A stretch of DNA of 64,000 nucleotides, taken from assembly GCF_014837145.1 (NCBI RefSeq), contig NZ_JACYFS010000001.1:1054001-1118000 (forward strand), given 5' to 3'. The position numbers were made by a program, and so were the translations under genes. The stretch is from Chryseobacterium caseinilyticum. Its GTDB lineage: Bacteria > Bacteroidota > Bacteroidia > Flavobacteriales > Weeksellaceae. Shown piece after piece: positions 15,076 to 23,352 of this stretch (the first letter of the stretch is position 1; every line of letters begins with the position of its first letter). The notes beneath the pieces were generated by a model. That model ran no database searches, was not told where the DNA came from, and saw only the letters and a program-made list of their open reading frames with translations.

Positions 15076-15675
15076 TTAATCTATTTTCTTTTTTCTTCGC
15101 TTGATTTCCTCCTGGATTTCAAGTGCGGTATCAAAATCTTCTTCTTTTACGGCATCTTCCAATAATTTCTGAAGCTCTTCCATTGAGATAGAAGTCAGGC
15201 TGTCTTCAGATGATGCAATTTCAGAGAAAGCTTCGTCTTCCTTGGCTACTTCTTCCAGTTCCAGTAAAATTCCAGCTTCATTTAAAACCTGTTGGGTGGT
15301 GAAAATGGGCGCGTCAAATCTCACAGCCATCGCAACTGCGTCAGAAGTTCTGGCATCCAGAATCAATTCTTCTTCAGTTTCTGAATTTCTAAAGTTGATA
15401 TTTGAAAAAAATACGCCGTCTACAATCTGATAAATGATTACAGAAATCAGTTTATAATTGGTAGAAACAATAAATTTTGTGAATAAATCGTGGGTAAGCG
15501 GGCGCGGTGGATGAATGTCTTTTTCTAAGCCTAAAGAAATGGATTGTGCTTCGAAATTCCCGATAACCACGGGCAGTTTAACGTTTGTTTCTTCATGTTC
15601 CAATAACAATGCGTACGCCCCCGATTGTGTCTGGCTGTACGATATTCCGCGTATGATTAGCTGTTTATAATCCAT
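15076..15675 (-). CDS. bifunctional nuclease domain protein with UVR motif
   Basis: A 199-residue protein. Residues 1-130 are the DUF151/bifunctional nuclease domain (SGAYALLLEHEETNVKLPVVIG, then ILDARTSDAVAMAVRFDAPIF). The tail (about 165-195, LLEDAVKEEDFDTALEIQEEI) is a UVR motif of the UvrB/UvrC interaction type. Relatives in plants and Thermotoga have nuclease activity, but the role in Bacteroidota is not established. The nuclease-UVR combination is common in this phylum. Upstream of, and likely co-transcribed with, the nucleoside transporter, which would fit a nucleic-acid scavenging theme. Confidence 0.85.
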   Translation of the reverse strand: MDYKQLIIRGISYSQTQSGAYALLLEHEETNVKLPVVIGNFEAQSISLGLEKDIHPPRPLTHDLFTKFIVSTNYKLISVIIYQIVDGVFFSNINFRNSETEEELILDARTSDAVAMAVRFDAPIFTTQQVLNEAGILLELEEVAKEDEAFSEIASSEDSLTSISMEELQKLLEDAVKEEDFDTALEIQEEIKRRKKKID

Positions 15676-15729
15676 GGCTACAAATATAAATTAATTTTTT
15701 ATTGTAGGTTTTACTTTTTAAACAAAAAT

Positions 15730-15752
15730 AAAAGCCCGGAAGCCGAGCTTTT
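15730..15752 (-). terminator. terminator-like hairpin after etfA
   Basis: AAAAGC-C-CGG pairs with CCG-A-GCTTTT, with a T-rich stretch on the minus strand. It lies between the etfA stop and the nuclease start. Confidence 0.6.
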
Positions 15753-15865
15753 ATCTATATTGTTGATGTTTGTCAAAGGTCAATAGTGAATTTTGCTTCG
15801 CAAGTGAATTAATTTATTTTAAAAATTGACTAACGAAGAGAATTGACCATTCACAATACCCATTC

Positions 15866-16813
15866 TTATCCTTTGATTGCTTTAATTTTCTCATTCAATG
15901 CAGGAAGAATCTGGAAAGCGTCTCCTACCACACCGTAATCAGCTGATTTGAAGAACGGAGCTTCAGCATCACTGTTGATTACTACGATTGTCTTAGAAGA
16001 GTTTACTCCAGCCAAATGCTGAATTGCTCCTGAAATACCGATGGCAATATACAAATTTGGAGAAATTGCTTTACCTGTCTGTCCAACGTGTTCTGTGTGA
16101 GGTCTCCATCCGATATCTGAAACAGGTTTTGAACAGGCTGTTGCTGCACCTAAAGTGTTAGCCAAATCTTCCACCATTCCCCAGTTTTCAGGACCTTTCA
16201 TTCCTCTTCCTGCAGAAACTACCACTTCAGCTTCTTTAAGATCCAATTTTCCTGAACTCTGTTCGTGAGAAATTACTTTAGTATCTTCATTAGCTACTGA
16301 AAGATTTTTCACTTCTTCAGAACCAGAAACAGCGCTTTCTTTTACACCGAAAGCATTTTGAGAAACTGTAAGAATTACTCCAGCTCCTTCAGCTTTAGCA
16401 TGCATGAAACCTTTTCCTGAAAATGCTTTTCTTTTTACCTGAAACGGAGACTGGCTTTCCGGTGCTTCCAAAACATTGGTTATTAAAGAGAAATCTTTCA
16501 TCACAGCTAACATTGGTGCTACTGAAGAAGCATCTGTAGTATGAGGAAAAACAAGAATATTTCCGTCCGCCACTTCACTTACTGCCTGAGCATAAGCTTT
16601 TGCTGAAAAATTTTTAAGACCTTCGTCTTTGATGTTGATTACGTTTGTTGCTCCATATTTATACAATAAATCTGAAGAATCTGTTGGGTTTACAGAGATT
16701 GCCGTAACGGTGCTTCCCGCCTGATCAGCCACAGCTTTAGCATAAGAAACTGCCTCAAAAGCTGCTTTTTTGTAAACTCCGTTTATATTTTCTGCGTATA
16801 CGAATACTGACAT
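15866..16813 (-). CDS. etfA: electron transfer flavoprotein subunit alpha
   Basis: A 315-residue ETF alpha subunit, which with EtfB binds FAD and carries electrons from acyl-CoA dehydrogenases to the quinone pool. The C-terminal FAD domain is clear: VVSAGRGMKGPENW, CSKPVSDIGWRP, QTGKAISPNLYIAIGISGAI and QHLAGVNSSKTIVVIN. I start it at MSVFVYAENI; the longer in-frame start at 16888 would translate a heptad repeat (ISNLKLQISNLKI) that is non-coding leader. It lies downstream of etfB in the same transcript. Confidence 0.94.
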   Translation of the reverse strand: MSVFVYAENINGVYKKAAFEAVSYAKAVADQAGSTVTAISVNPTDSSDLLYKYGATNVINIKDEGLKNFSAKAYAQAVSEVADGNILVFPHTTDASSVAPMLAVMKDFSLITNVLEAPESQSPFQVKRKAFSGKGFMHAKAEGAGVILTVSQNAFGVKESAVSGSEEVKNLSVANEDTKVISHEQSSGKLDLKEAEVVVSAGRGMKGPENWGMVEDLANTLGAATACSKPVSDIGWRPHTEHVGQTGKAISPNLYIAIGISGAIQHLAGVNSSKTIVVINSDAEAPFFKSADYGVVGDAFQILPALNEKIKAIKG

Positions 16814-16822
16814 AATTTTTAA

Positions 16823-16857
16823 ATTTGAAATTTGAAGTTTGAGATTTGAAATTCTGA
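16823..16857. repeat. heptad repeat between etfB and etfA
   Basis: Five tandem seven-base units (ATTTGAA, ATTTGAA, GTTTGAG, ATTTGAA, ATTCTGA) begin nine bases before the etfA ATG. The same heptad type occurs at 27514-27620 and 52586-52613. Confidence 0.7.
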
Positions 16858-16898
16858 TCGTTTTAAATTCTATTTTAAAAAAATACAAATTCTCTCAA

Positions 16899-16930
16899 CT
16901 TGAATCTTTTTACTTTTTACTTGAATCTTA
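16899..16930. repeat. dispersed word repeat, copy 2
   Basis: CTTGAATCTTTTTAC and TTTTTACTTGAATCTTA share the framework of 10640-10673. It directly abuts the etfB stop codon. Confidence 0.5.
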
Positions 16931-17677
16931 CTAGATCACTTTCGCTTCTTCGTGAAGAAGTCTTACCAGTTCATCTAAATTATCCGGAGAAACCATTTTC
17001 ACGGCTGCTCTTGGCGGAACTGAGTCGTACGAAACTCCCTGAACTTTTACCTCAGAAGAAACAGGCTCAACTACCTGCAAAGGTTTTGTTCTTGCAGACA
17101 TAATTCCTCTCATGTTTGGAATAATCAAATCCTTTTCATCCACCAATCCTTTCTGACCAGCGATTACAGCAGGTAATTTTACAGAAATGGTTTCTTTACC
17201 ACCTTCAATTTCTCTCACTGCAGTAGCCTCGCCACCGTTTACATCCAAACCAACAGATGCATTTACGAAAGGCTGATTCAATAACTGAGCAACCATTCCT
17301 GGAACAGAACCACCGTTATAGTCGATAGATTCTTTTCCACAAAGAACTAAATCATAACCACCGTTCTGAGCCACTGAAGCAATTTCCTTTGCTGTAGAAT
17401 AGCTGTCTTTCGGGTCAAGATTTACTCTTACACCGTCGTTTGCACCGATTGCCAAAGCTTTTCTGATTACCGGCTCTGTTCCAGCGTCACCTACATTCAT
17501 CACAGTAACTGTTGCACCCTGAGATTCCTGTAATTTGATAGCTTTTGTTAATGCGAATTCGTCTAAAGGGTTGATTACCCACTGAATTCCGTTTTTGTCG
17601 AATGCAGATTTGTCTGCCGTGAAGTTAATTTTAGAAGTAGTATCAGGAACACTACTAATACAAACTAATATTTTCAT
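16931..17677 (-). CDS. etfB: electron transfer flavoprotein subunit beta
   Basis: A 248-residue ETF beta subunit. MKILVCISSVPDTTSKINF, WVINPLDEFALTKAIKLQE, LVLCGKESIDYNGGSVPGM and the signature VKLPAVIAGQKGLVDE all match. It dimerises with EtfA. The start is placed at MKILVC; the longer frame to 17710 adds residues with no family counterpart. An imperfect -7 element (TATATTTA, 17754-17747) precedes it by about 70 bases, and an 18-bp perfect palindrome covers the expected -33 region, suggesting regulation, presumably by fatty-acid or acyl-CoA status. Confidence 0.94.
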   Translation of the reverse strand: MKILVCISSVPDTTSKINFTADKSAFDKNGIQWVINPLDEFALTKAIKLQESQGATVTVMNVGDAGTEPVIRKALAIGANDGVRVNLDPKDSYSTAKEIASVAQNGGYDLVLCGKESIDYNGGSVPGMVAQLLNQPFVNASVGLDVNGGEATAVREIEGGKETISVKLPAVIAGQKGLVDEKDLIIPNMRGIMSARTKPLQVVEPVSSEVKVQGVSYDSVPPRAAVKMVSPDNLDELVRLLHEEAKVI

Positions 17678-17765
17678 AAGTATACTATATTTTCTTTTTG
17701 CTGCGTCCAATAAAATCAGAGAAGCAATTTTGTTTGTTAAGTGTTGTAAATATAAATAAAAAATA

Positions 17766-17783
17766 TATTATGCATGCATAATA
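17766..17783. promoter_or_regulatory. 18-bp perfect palindrome, candidate etfBA operator
   Basis: TATTATGCATGCATAATA equals its own reverse complement. Its centre lies 24 bases upstream of the centre of the imperfect -7 element TATATTTA (17754-17747), so it overlaps the -33 region and suits a dimeric repressor. Confidence 0.6.
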
Positions 17784-17817
17784 CTTATTTAATTATTATT
17801 CAGTGCATTATAAGTTT

Positions 17818-18525
17818 TTAACTCTTTGGTTTTGACGCCCTAAACTCAATCTTGCTTGGCAAAACTCTCGGATTCATTTTCAAAACATCGAGCACCAAAT
17901 TGCCCATATCTTCAGGCTGAATTTTCCATTCATCTTTTTCTGAAGGCACGTTTCCATTGAAATTGGTGGCAACTGAACCCGGCATAATCACCGTTGATTT
18001 GATGTTGTACTTTCTTAAATCGATCATCGCAGCCTGCGTAAAACCGACAACACCGAATTTTGAAGCATTGTAGCCAGTTCCGTTTTCAAAGAAGTTGGCT
18101 CCGGCTAAACTTGCAATTGTGATATAGTACCCTTCCGTTTTCTTTAATTCTGGAACTGATGCTTTTAAAGTATGAAAAACTCCGGTAAGATTGGTTTCAA
18201 TCATAGAATTCCATTCTTCCGAAGTTAATTCGTCAACAGGTTTAAAAACACCCAGACCGGCATTGGCAATAACGAAATCCAGTTGTCCGAACCGTTCTAC
18301 GATTGATTGCACAGCCACATTTTCGTCATCCATATTTCTGACGTCTGACACAATTCCCAGTACGTTCTCTGAAATCTTCTTTAAATCTTCCTCTGCTTTT
18401 TCTACATCTTCCTTTTTTCTCCCCGAAAACGCTACAGAAACTCCGTTTTTCAATAAGATTTCGGCAATTCCTAAACCAATTCCTTTGGTTCCGCCTGTAA
18501 TGTAAGCTACTTTATTCTGAATCAT
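17818..18525 (-). CDS. SDR family oxidoreductase
   Basis: A 235-residue short-chain dehydrogenase/reductase of classical type. TGGTKGIGLG (10-19) binds NAD(P), NAG is in VIANAG, and the catalytic triad is S of IASLAG with Y and K of GYNASKFG. SGRKK after the second strand, with its basic residues, suggests NADPH preference. The substrate is not predictable. It is followed by the etfBA regulatory region and is probably a separate unit. Confidence 0.9.
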   Translation of the reverse strand: MIQNKVAYITGGTKGIGLGIAEILLKNGVSVAFSGRKKEDVEKAEEDLKKISENVLGIVSDVRNMDDENVAVQSIVERFGQLDFVIANAGLGVFKPVDELTSEEWNSMIETNLTGVFHTLKASVPELKKTEGYYITIASLAGANFFENGTGYNASKFGVVGFTQAAMIDLRKYNIKSTVIMPGSVATNFNGNVPSEKDEWKIQPEDMGNLVLDVLKMNPRVLPSKIEFRASKPKS

Positions 18526-18556
18526 AATTTAAAATTTTTAATTTCCCTAAAATAAG

Positions 18557-18582
18557 AAAAACGCCCCGAATGGAGCGTTTTG
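18557..18582 (-). terminator. terminator of the T9SS-secreted protein gene
   Basis: AAAACGC pairs with GCGTTTT around a short loop, with a T-rich run on the minus strand, just downstream of the stop at 18606. Confidence 0.65.
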
Positions 18583-18605
18583 AATGTACTAAGATTTATC
18601 AGTAT

Positions 18606-20162
18606 TTATTTTTTGATGAATTTCTCAGTTGAAATACCATCTTTAGTCTCTACATTGATTAAATAAGTTCCTGCAGGAAGACTTCTTACATCTACTTTAT
18701 TACTATCCAAACTAACATTTATTTTTTTACCTGTAAGATCTACAACAGATATCGCATTGATTTTTGAATCTGTTTTAATATTTATAAAGTCTGAAGTTGG
18801 ATTTGGATGTAACACCGTCTCTATATTTTTGGCTTTAATATCATTCACAGCCAAGACATTTCCAACAACTAAAGTATAGTCTTCAGCCTGACCATTCCCT
18901 AAATTCCCACAAGGATCTGACAATGCAGATATTAACGATGTAGCAGATGAATTAAAATTATATTTAACTCTCATTCTTTTGTAGCCATCAGTCACCCCAG
19001 CAGGCACAGCAATATCTCCTGACAGGACATTGCTTGTAAGAGTTCCCCCTATATAATTACCTGTTGTTGTAAAGTATGATTCTCCAGCATCAGCAAAGTC
19101 TCCGTCACCATTCCAGTCTATAAATACAGTAGCTCCAAATCTATTTGGTGCAAGACCAGTAGCTTCGATTGTAATTGGATACGTAACACCTGGTGTTACA
19201 GAGATAAGCGTTGTGGTATTGTCTTCATAAGCAGGAGAACCTGTCGCAGCAGGAGACGTTTTAGTTATACCATTTAATGAAACAGAAGAAATAGGATATA
19301 CTGCTGCACTAGCTGTCAAAGGACCGCAATAGGCTACCGTATTATTAGTAATAAAACTTATTTCAGTACATCCTACTGCATCACCATTTGAATTGGTTGG
19401 TGTAACCGTAGCATAATATGTAGTATTTGGTGCGACCGTAATATTTGTTGTCGTTCCTGCAACTGTAAAATTAACTAAATTTGAACCACCAGAGGTAGTT
19501 CCAACTTTAACTTTATAATTCACTGCAGTAGGTGTAGCAGACCAGTTTAGCTGCAGATTTCCAGCTGATACTGTAGCACCATTAGTTGGGGAGGAAATTG
19601 TAGTACATGCAGGAATGGTTGTTACGCTTTCCTGATTTAAAATTATATCATCAACAAAAATATTACCTGTAGTAGTACCGCTTCTTACAAACCACACACC
19701 AATTCCATAAGTTTCTCCCGGCTGGATGACTCCGGCTGGAATAGTGCCGGTAAGTGTGGAGCAAGTAGATATTGCAGCAGCAGTAAGATTAACAGGAGTT
19801 CCGTAGGTAGTGATACTCCATGAATTAGTTCCTAAATCGTACTTAAAATACGCCAAATTTAAAGTTCCTGCAATAGTAGCTCCTTTTTTATAGCTTACAG
19901 ACACATCAACTTTCTGACCGTTCCCAGTCTGCCCTATTGTAGTAAGATCAATCATAAAACCTGTGGAAGGAAAAGAAGCGCTAACAGCAAGTTGCCCTCC
20001 GTTAGTCCCTGCACAGGCAGCAGATGTTGATTGAGTACCTCCTCCAAACTGTTTGTAAATTGTAGTTGTGTAACCAGGAGTTTCAAAATTCCCAGTGTAA
20101 GAGTACTGAGCATTTAATCCTAATCCCAATCCGATCAGGCACGATAGTAAAATTTTCTTCAT
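18606..20162 (-). CDS. T9SS-secreted protein with FnIII-like and GEVED domains
   Basis: A 518-residue exported protein. The N-terminus is a signal peptide (cut near NAQ, residue 19). Residues 20-180 form a jelly-roll-like region, about 185-275 a fibronectin type III-like domain (SPTNGATVSAGNLQLNWSAT), and about 290-430 a GEVED domain with FIDWNGDGDFADAGE and GQAEDYTLVV. The last 75 residues (LHPNPTSDFINI, LPAGTYLINVETKDG, EKFIKK) are a type A T9SS sorting domain, so it passes the outer membrane by type IX secretion and is likely surface-attached or released. No catalytic domain is seen; an adhesin or binding role is inferred. Confidence 0.88.
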   Translation of the reverse strand: MKKILLSCLIGLGLGLNAQYSYTGNFETPGYTTTIYKQFGGGTQSTSAACAGTNGGQLAVSASFPSTGFMIDLTTIGQTGNGQKVDVSVSYKKGATIAGTLNLAYFKYDLGTNSWSITTYGTPVNLTAAAISTCSTLTGTIPAGVIQPGETYGIGVWFVRSGTTTGNIFVDDIILNQESVTTIPACTTISSPTNGATVSAGNLQLNWSATPTAVNYKVKVGTTSGGSNLVNFTVAGTTTNITVAPNTTYYATVTPTNSNGDAVGCTEISFITNNTVAYCGPLTASAAVYPISSVSLNGITKTSPAATGSPAYEDNTTTLISVTPGVTYPITIEATGLAPNRFGATVFIDWNGDGDFADAGESYFTTTGNYIGGTLTSNVLSGDIAVPAGVTDGYKRMRVKYNFNSSATSLISALSDPCGNLGNGQAEDYTLVVGNVLAVNDIKAKNIETVLHPNPTSDFINIKTDSKINAISVVDLTGKKINVSLDSNKVDVRSLPAGTYLINVETKDGISTEKFIKK

Positions 20163-20237
20163 ACATTATTATTTAATTATCGTAAATATATCAATATCAC
20201 TTAATATAGAAAAACTATTTATGTTAAAATTCAAAAA

Positions 20238-20264
20238 AATCCTCAAGAAATTTCTCGAGGATTA
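20238..20264 (-). terminator. terminator of the M20 dipeptidase gene
   Basis: AATCCTC pairs with GAGGATT around AGAAATTTCT, itself self-complementary, giving a long stem with one mismatch, and a T-run on the minus strand. Confidence 0.7.
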
Positions 20265-20288
20265 AACTTTACAGCAAGGAAATAGTTC

Positions 20289-21668
20289 TTATTTCACATA
20301 ATTCTCAAAGAAAAGTGGGATACTTTCAATTCCTTTATAAAAATTGAACAATCCGTAATGCTCGTTTGGAGAGTGAATCGCATCAGAATCCAAACCAAAA
20401 CCCATCAGAACTGATTTGGCTCCTAAAACCTGCTCAAACATTGCAGTAATAGGAATACTTCCGCCACCTCTGTAAGGAAGAACTTCTTTACCGAAAGCTG
20501 TTTCCATAGCCGTTTTTGCAGCCAAAAATTCTTTGGTATCCGTTGGTAAAACGTAAGGCATTCCTCCATGGTGTGGCGTAACCTTTACCTTCACAGTATC
20601 TGGAGCAATTTTTTCAAAATAGGTTGTAAACTTTTCCGTAATCTCTTCCGGAGTCTGATAAGGAACCAGACGCATTGATATTTTAGCAGAAGCTTTTGAA
20701 GGAATTACGGTCTTCGCACCTTCGCCAGTGTAACCACCCCAAATTCCGTTGCAGTCTAAAGTTGGACGGATAGAAGTACGTTCTAAAGTTGTATAACCTT
20801 TTTCACCTTCAACACCGCTCAGGCCGATTGATCTTTTGAATTCATCCGGGTTGTCTTTAAGTTTATTCATATCAGCTCTTTCCTCGTCAGAAACTACATC
20901 TACATTATCATAAAAACCGTCGATTAAAATACGCCCGTCGTCGTCGATCAGTTTCGCAATCATTCTTGAAAGCACATGGATAGGGTTTGGTACAGCACCA
21001 CCATAAAGTCCGGAATGCAGATCTCTATTTGGTCCTTCCACCTCTACTTCCACGTAGCTTAAACCTCTCAAACCTGTGGTAACAGTAGGCTGTTCGTTGC
21101 TGTAGATATGTGTATCTGAAATTAAAATACAGTCACATGATAATTTTTCTTTGTTTTCATTGACCCATTTCCCTAAGCTTACAGAACCAATTTCCTCCTC
21201 ACCTTCGATAATAAATTTTACATTACATGGAACAGAATTGGTCTGCATCATTGCTTCAAATGCCTTTAAATGCATAAAAAACTGCCCTTTATCATCAGCA
21301 GAACCTCTTGCGAATATTGCTCCGTCAGGGTGAAGATCTGTTTTCTCGATGTAAGGTTCAAAAGGAGGCCTTCTCCACAATTCCAACGGATCGGCAGGCT
21401 GAACGTCATAATGTCCGTAAACCAAAACCGTAGGCAGGTCTGGACTGATCATTTTTTCGCCATAAACAATAGGATAGCCGTCGGTTTCACAAATTTCCAC
21501 CTGATCTGCTCCGGCAGTTTTTAAATAGGAAGAAACCAGTTCCGCACATTTCAAAACATCATTTTTGTAAGCCGGATCGGCTGATATTGAAGGGATTCTC
21601 AGTAATTCAAACAATTCATCTACGAAACGGAGTTTGTTTTCGCCGATGTATTTTAAAGTCTCTTGCAT
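20289..21668 (-). CDS. M20 family dipeptidase
   Basis: A 459-residue zinc peptidase of the M20 family. Metal ligands and catalytic residues are in VYGHYDVQPADP, ARGSADDKGQ, IEGEEEIGS (general base Glu) and ISDTHI, with a last His in IHSPNEHYG. DLHSGLYGGAVPNP belongs to the dimerisation/lid domain. It probably hydrolyses dipeptides or short peptides in the cytoplasm. It is monocistronic, with a hairpin terminator downstream. Confidence 0.92.
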   Translation of the reverse strand: MQETLKYIGENKLRFVDELFELLRIPSISADPAYKNDVLKCAELVSSYLKTAGADQVEICETDGYPIVYGEKMISPDLPTVLVYGHYDVQPADPLELWRRPPFEPYIEKTDLHPDGAIFARGSADDKGQFFMHLKAFEAMMQTNSVPCNVKFIIEGEEEIGSVSLGKWVNENKEKLSCDCILISDTHIYSNEQPTVTTGLRGLSYVEVEVEGPNRDLHSGLYGGAVPNPIHVLSRMIAKLIDDDGRILIDGFYDNVDVVSDEERADMNKLKDNPDEFKRSIGLSGVEGEKGYTTLERTSIRPTLDCNGIWGGYTGEGAKTVIPSKASAKISMRLVPYQTPEEITEKFTTYFEKIAPDTVKVKVTPHHGGMPYVLPTDTKEFLAAKTAMETAFGKEVLPYRGGGSIPITAMFEQVLGAKSVLMGFGLDSDAIHSPNEHYGLFNFYKGIESIPLFFENYVK

Positions 21669-21749
21669 TGTATATTTTTATTTTGCTAAAAGTAAAAAAA
21701 TTGATGGTGTGGCACAAAGAAATCAAAAGATTTTTACCTTTCGCCAACA

Positions 21750-21779
21750 AAAAAGTCCCGCACTGCTGCAGGACATTTT
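21750..21779 (-). terminator. terminator of the His-rich lipoprotein gene
   Basis: GTCC and GGAC arms with partly paired interior (GCAGCAGTGC) are followed on the minus strand by six T residues. Confidence 0.65.
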
Positions 21780-21795
21780 ATATTTTAAAGAAAGC

Positions 21796-22077
21796 TTAGT
21801 GCCCAACAGGCTCAGCAGGAGTTTCAGCAGGTTTTGCTGTTGCTGTACTTGCTGTACTGTCTGTTTTTGGAGCTTCAGTTTCGTGCGCACCGTGTGCAGG
21901 CGCGGCATGAGCCGGTGTTGCTGTGTGACCGTGAGCATCGCCTCCCCCCTGATGATCGTCTGAGTATCTTTCTACTCCTTCTTCAAGTCTGAGCGTGTTT
22001 TTATTTCCTCCGGCCTGAATTTTTTTACAGCTTACCGCTACTGCTGCAATTGCCAAGGCTACCACTAATTTTTTCAT
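21796..22077 (-). CDS. small His/Ala-rich lipoprotein
   Basis: A 93-residue protein with a lipoprotein signal peptide: hydrophobic residues 3-16 end in AVAVSC with Cys17 as the lipidated residue, followed by KK. The mature chain is low-complexity, with many His, Ala, Pro and Thr (GGGDAHGHTATPAHAAPAHG) and an Ala/Pro/Thr tail. His-rich stretches can bind metal ions such as zinc or nickel, but no family is recognised. Monocistronic between the dipeptidase and methyltransferase genes. Confidence 0.65.
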   Translation of the reverse strand: MKKLVVALAIAAVAVSCKKIQAGGNKNTLRLEEGVERYSDDHQGGGDAHGHTATPAHAAPAHGAHETEAPKTDSTASTATAKPAETPAEPVGH

Positions 22078-22200
22078 ATACAGATTTATATTTTAATACT
22101 ATCAACTGAACAGCGTTTTATCAGATTTCAATCAAACGGTTTCAGGTTTAAATTTATAATTGTTCAAAAATAAGAAATATTGCATTTTTTGGCAAAGATT

Positions 22201-23349
22201 TCAGACTGATTTTAAAATAATTTTTCCTTTTTTGGACTGTGTAAAAATTAGATACGATTCTCCACCATCTTTCAGCTGGTATTTCTTCTTAATTTCTTCA
22301 GGTTTTAAAGGATAATTTTTTGAAATGATATTAAACTGATATTTCTTTTTAATCTGCTTTGCATCAACAACTTCCATCTCTAAAATCCTTCCCGGAAAAC
22401 TTTCATTTTTGGTATCAGATGTGTATAAATGGGTATTTGGATGAAGTTTGTTCAGTTTAAAATATTCGGATATCAAATTAAAAATTCCTGCTTTTAAAAT
22501 GGTATTATTCGGAATGTATATAAATTTCTGCGGTTCAGAATAGGTGGAAGACGCATTTTTCTCTGCATTCATTTCAAAACTGAAATTATTTTCATCGCTT
22601 TCAAGATTGACACAGTTGCAAAGAATTTCGCCTAAATAATTTTTATGAAGAAAAACCACAATTTCTTTCACATCATTTTTCACGGCAATAATTTCAATCC
22701 GTGAAACATTTTTTAAGACGGAAAGCAGATATTTTAAATCAATGAGAGGCGAAAGTTTAATAATTACCTGTTCGGATACCGAAAGCAGATGATCCTGAAT
22801 TTCAAGAATGTTTGGGGAAAGATCTTCCAGAAGAAAAACTTTGTTTTTATTCTGATCTCTTCTGGCGGGATCAAGATAAATTGTACTAAAAGTTTCTGTA
22901 TTTTCGCTCAGAAAATCTTCTAATTTCTGATTAATAAATCTTGCTTTTTTACCTAATACATCCCAATTGTTTTTTACAATATCTAAAAGTTCAGTGTTTT
23001 GTTCAACCAATGTAACTTTCTCAAAATTTTCAGATAAATAGTAAGCATCAATTCCGAAACCGCTCGTCAGATCGATGAATTTATTTCCTTTTAAAATTTC
23101 TGATTTGTAAAGTGCTGTCTTTTCAGAAGAAGATTGCTCCAGATTGAGTTGAGGAGGAAAGATAATCCCATCTTGTAGCAAAAATGGAAACTTTCTCTGA
23201 GCGACCTGCTTTCCTTTGATTTGCTGAACGATGTTCTGCATTGAAACACCAGGAAATGGGGATTTTTTCAACAACAAAGAATGCAAATCTGCGTTTAGAT
23301 TTGTGTTGATATAATTTTGAATATCAGGATTTACAATTTTATGTCTCAC
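22201..23349 (-). CDS. THUMP-like class I methyltransferase (PG_1098 type)
   Basis: A 382-residue protein with a SAM-dependent methyltransferase fold: FIDLTSGFGIDAYYLSE is motif I, VTLVEQNTELLDIV the acidic loop after strand 2, and YLDPARRD (about 178-185) the catalytic region seen in nucleic-acid methyltransferases. The C-terminus after about 310 resembles the ferredoxin-like/THUMP-like tail of the PG_1098 family. It probably modifies RNA, target unknown. It starts with GTG, 3 bases after the mutA stop, implying translational coupling. Confidence 0.78.
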   Translation of the reverse strand: MRHKIVNPDIQNYINTNLNADLHSLLLKKSPFPGVSMQNIVQQIKGKQVAQRKFPFLLQDGIIFPPQLNLEQSSSEKTALYKSEILKGNKFIDLTSGFGIDAYYLSENFEKVTLVEQNTELLDIVKNNWDVLGKKARFINQKLEDFLSENTETFSTIYLDPARRDQNKNKVFLLEDLSPNILEIQDHLLSVSEQVIIKLSPLIDLKYLLSVLKNVSRIEIIAVKNDVKEIVVFLHKNYLGEILCNCVNLESDENNFSFEMNAEKNASSTYSEPQKFIYIPNNTILKAGIFNLISEYFKLNKLHPNTHLYTSDTKNESFPGRILEMEVVDAKQIKKKYQFNIISKNYPLKPEEIKKKYQLKDGGESYLIFTQSKKGKIILKSV

Positions 23350-23352
23350 AGA

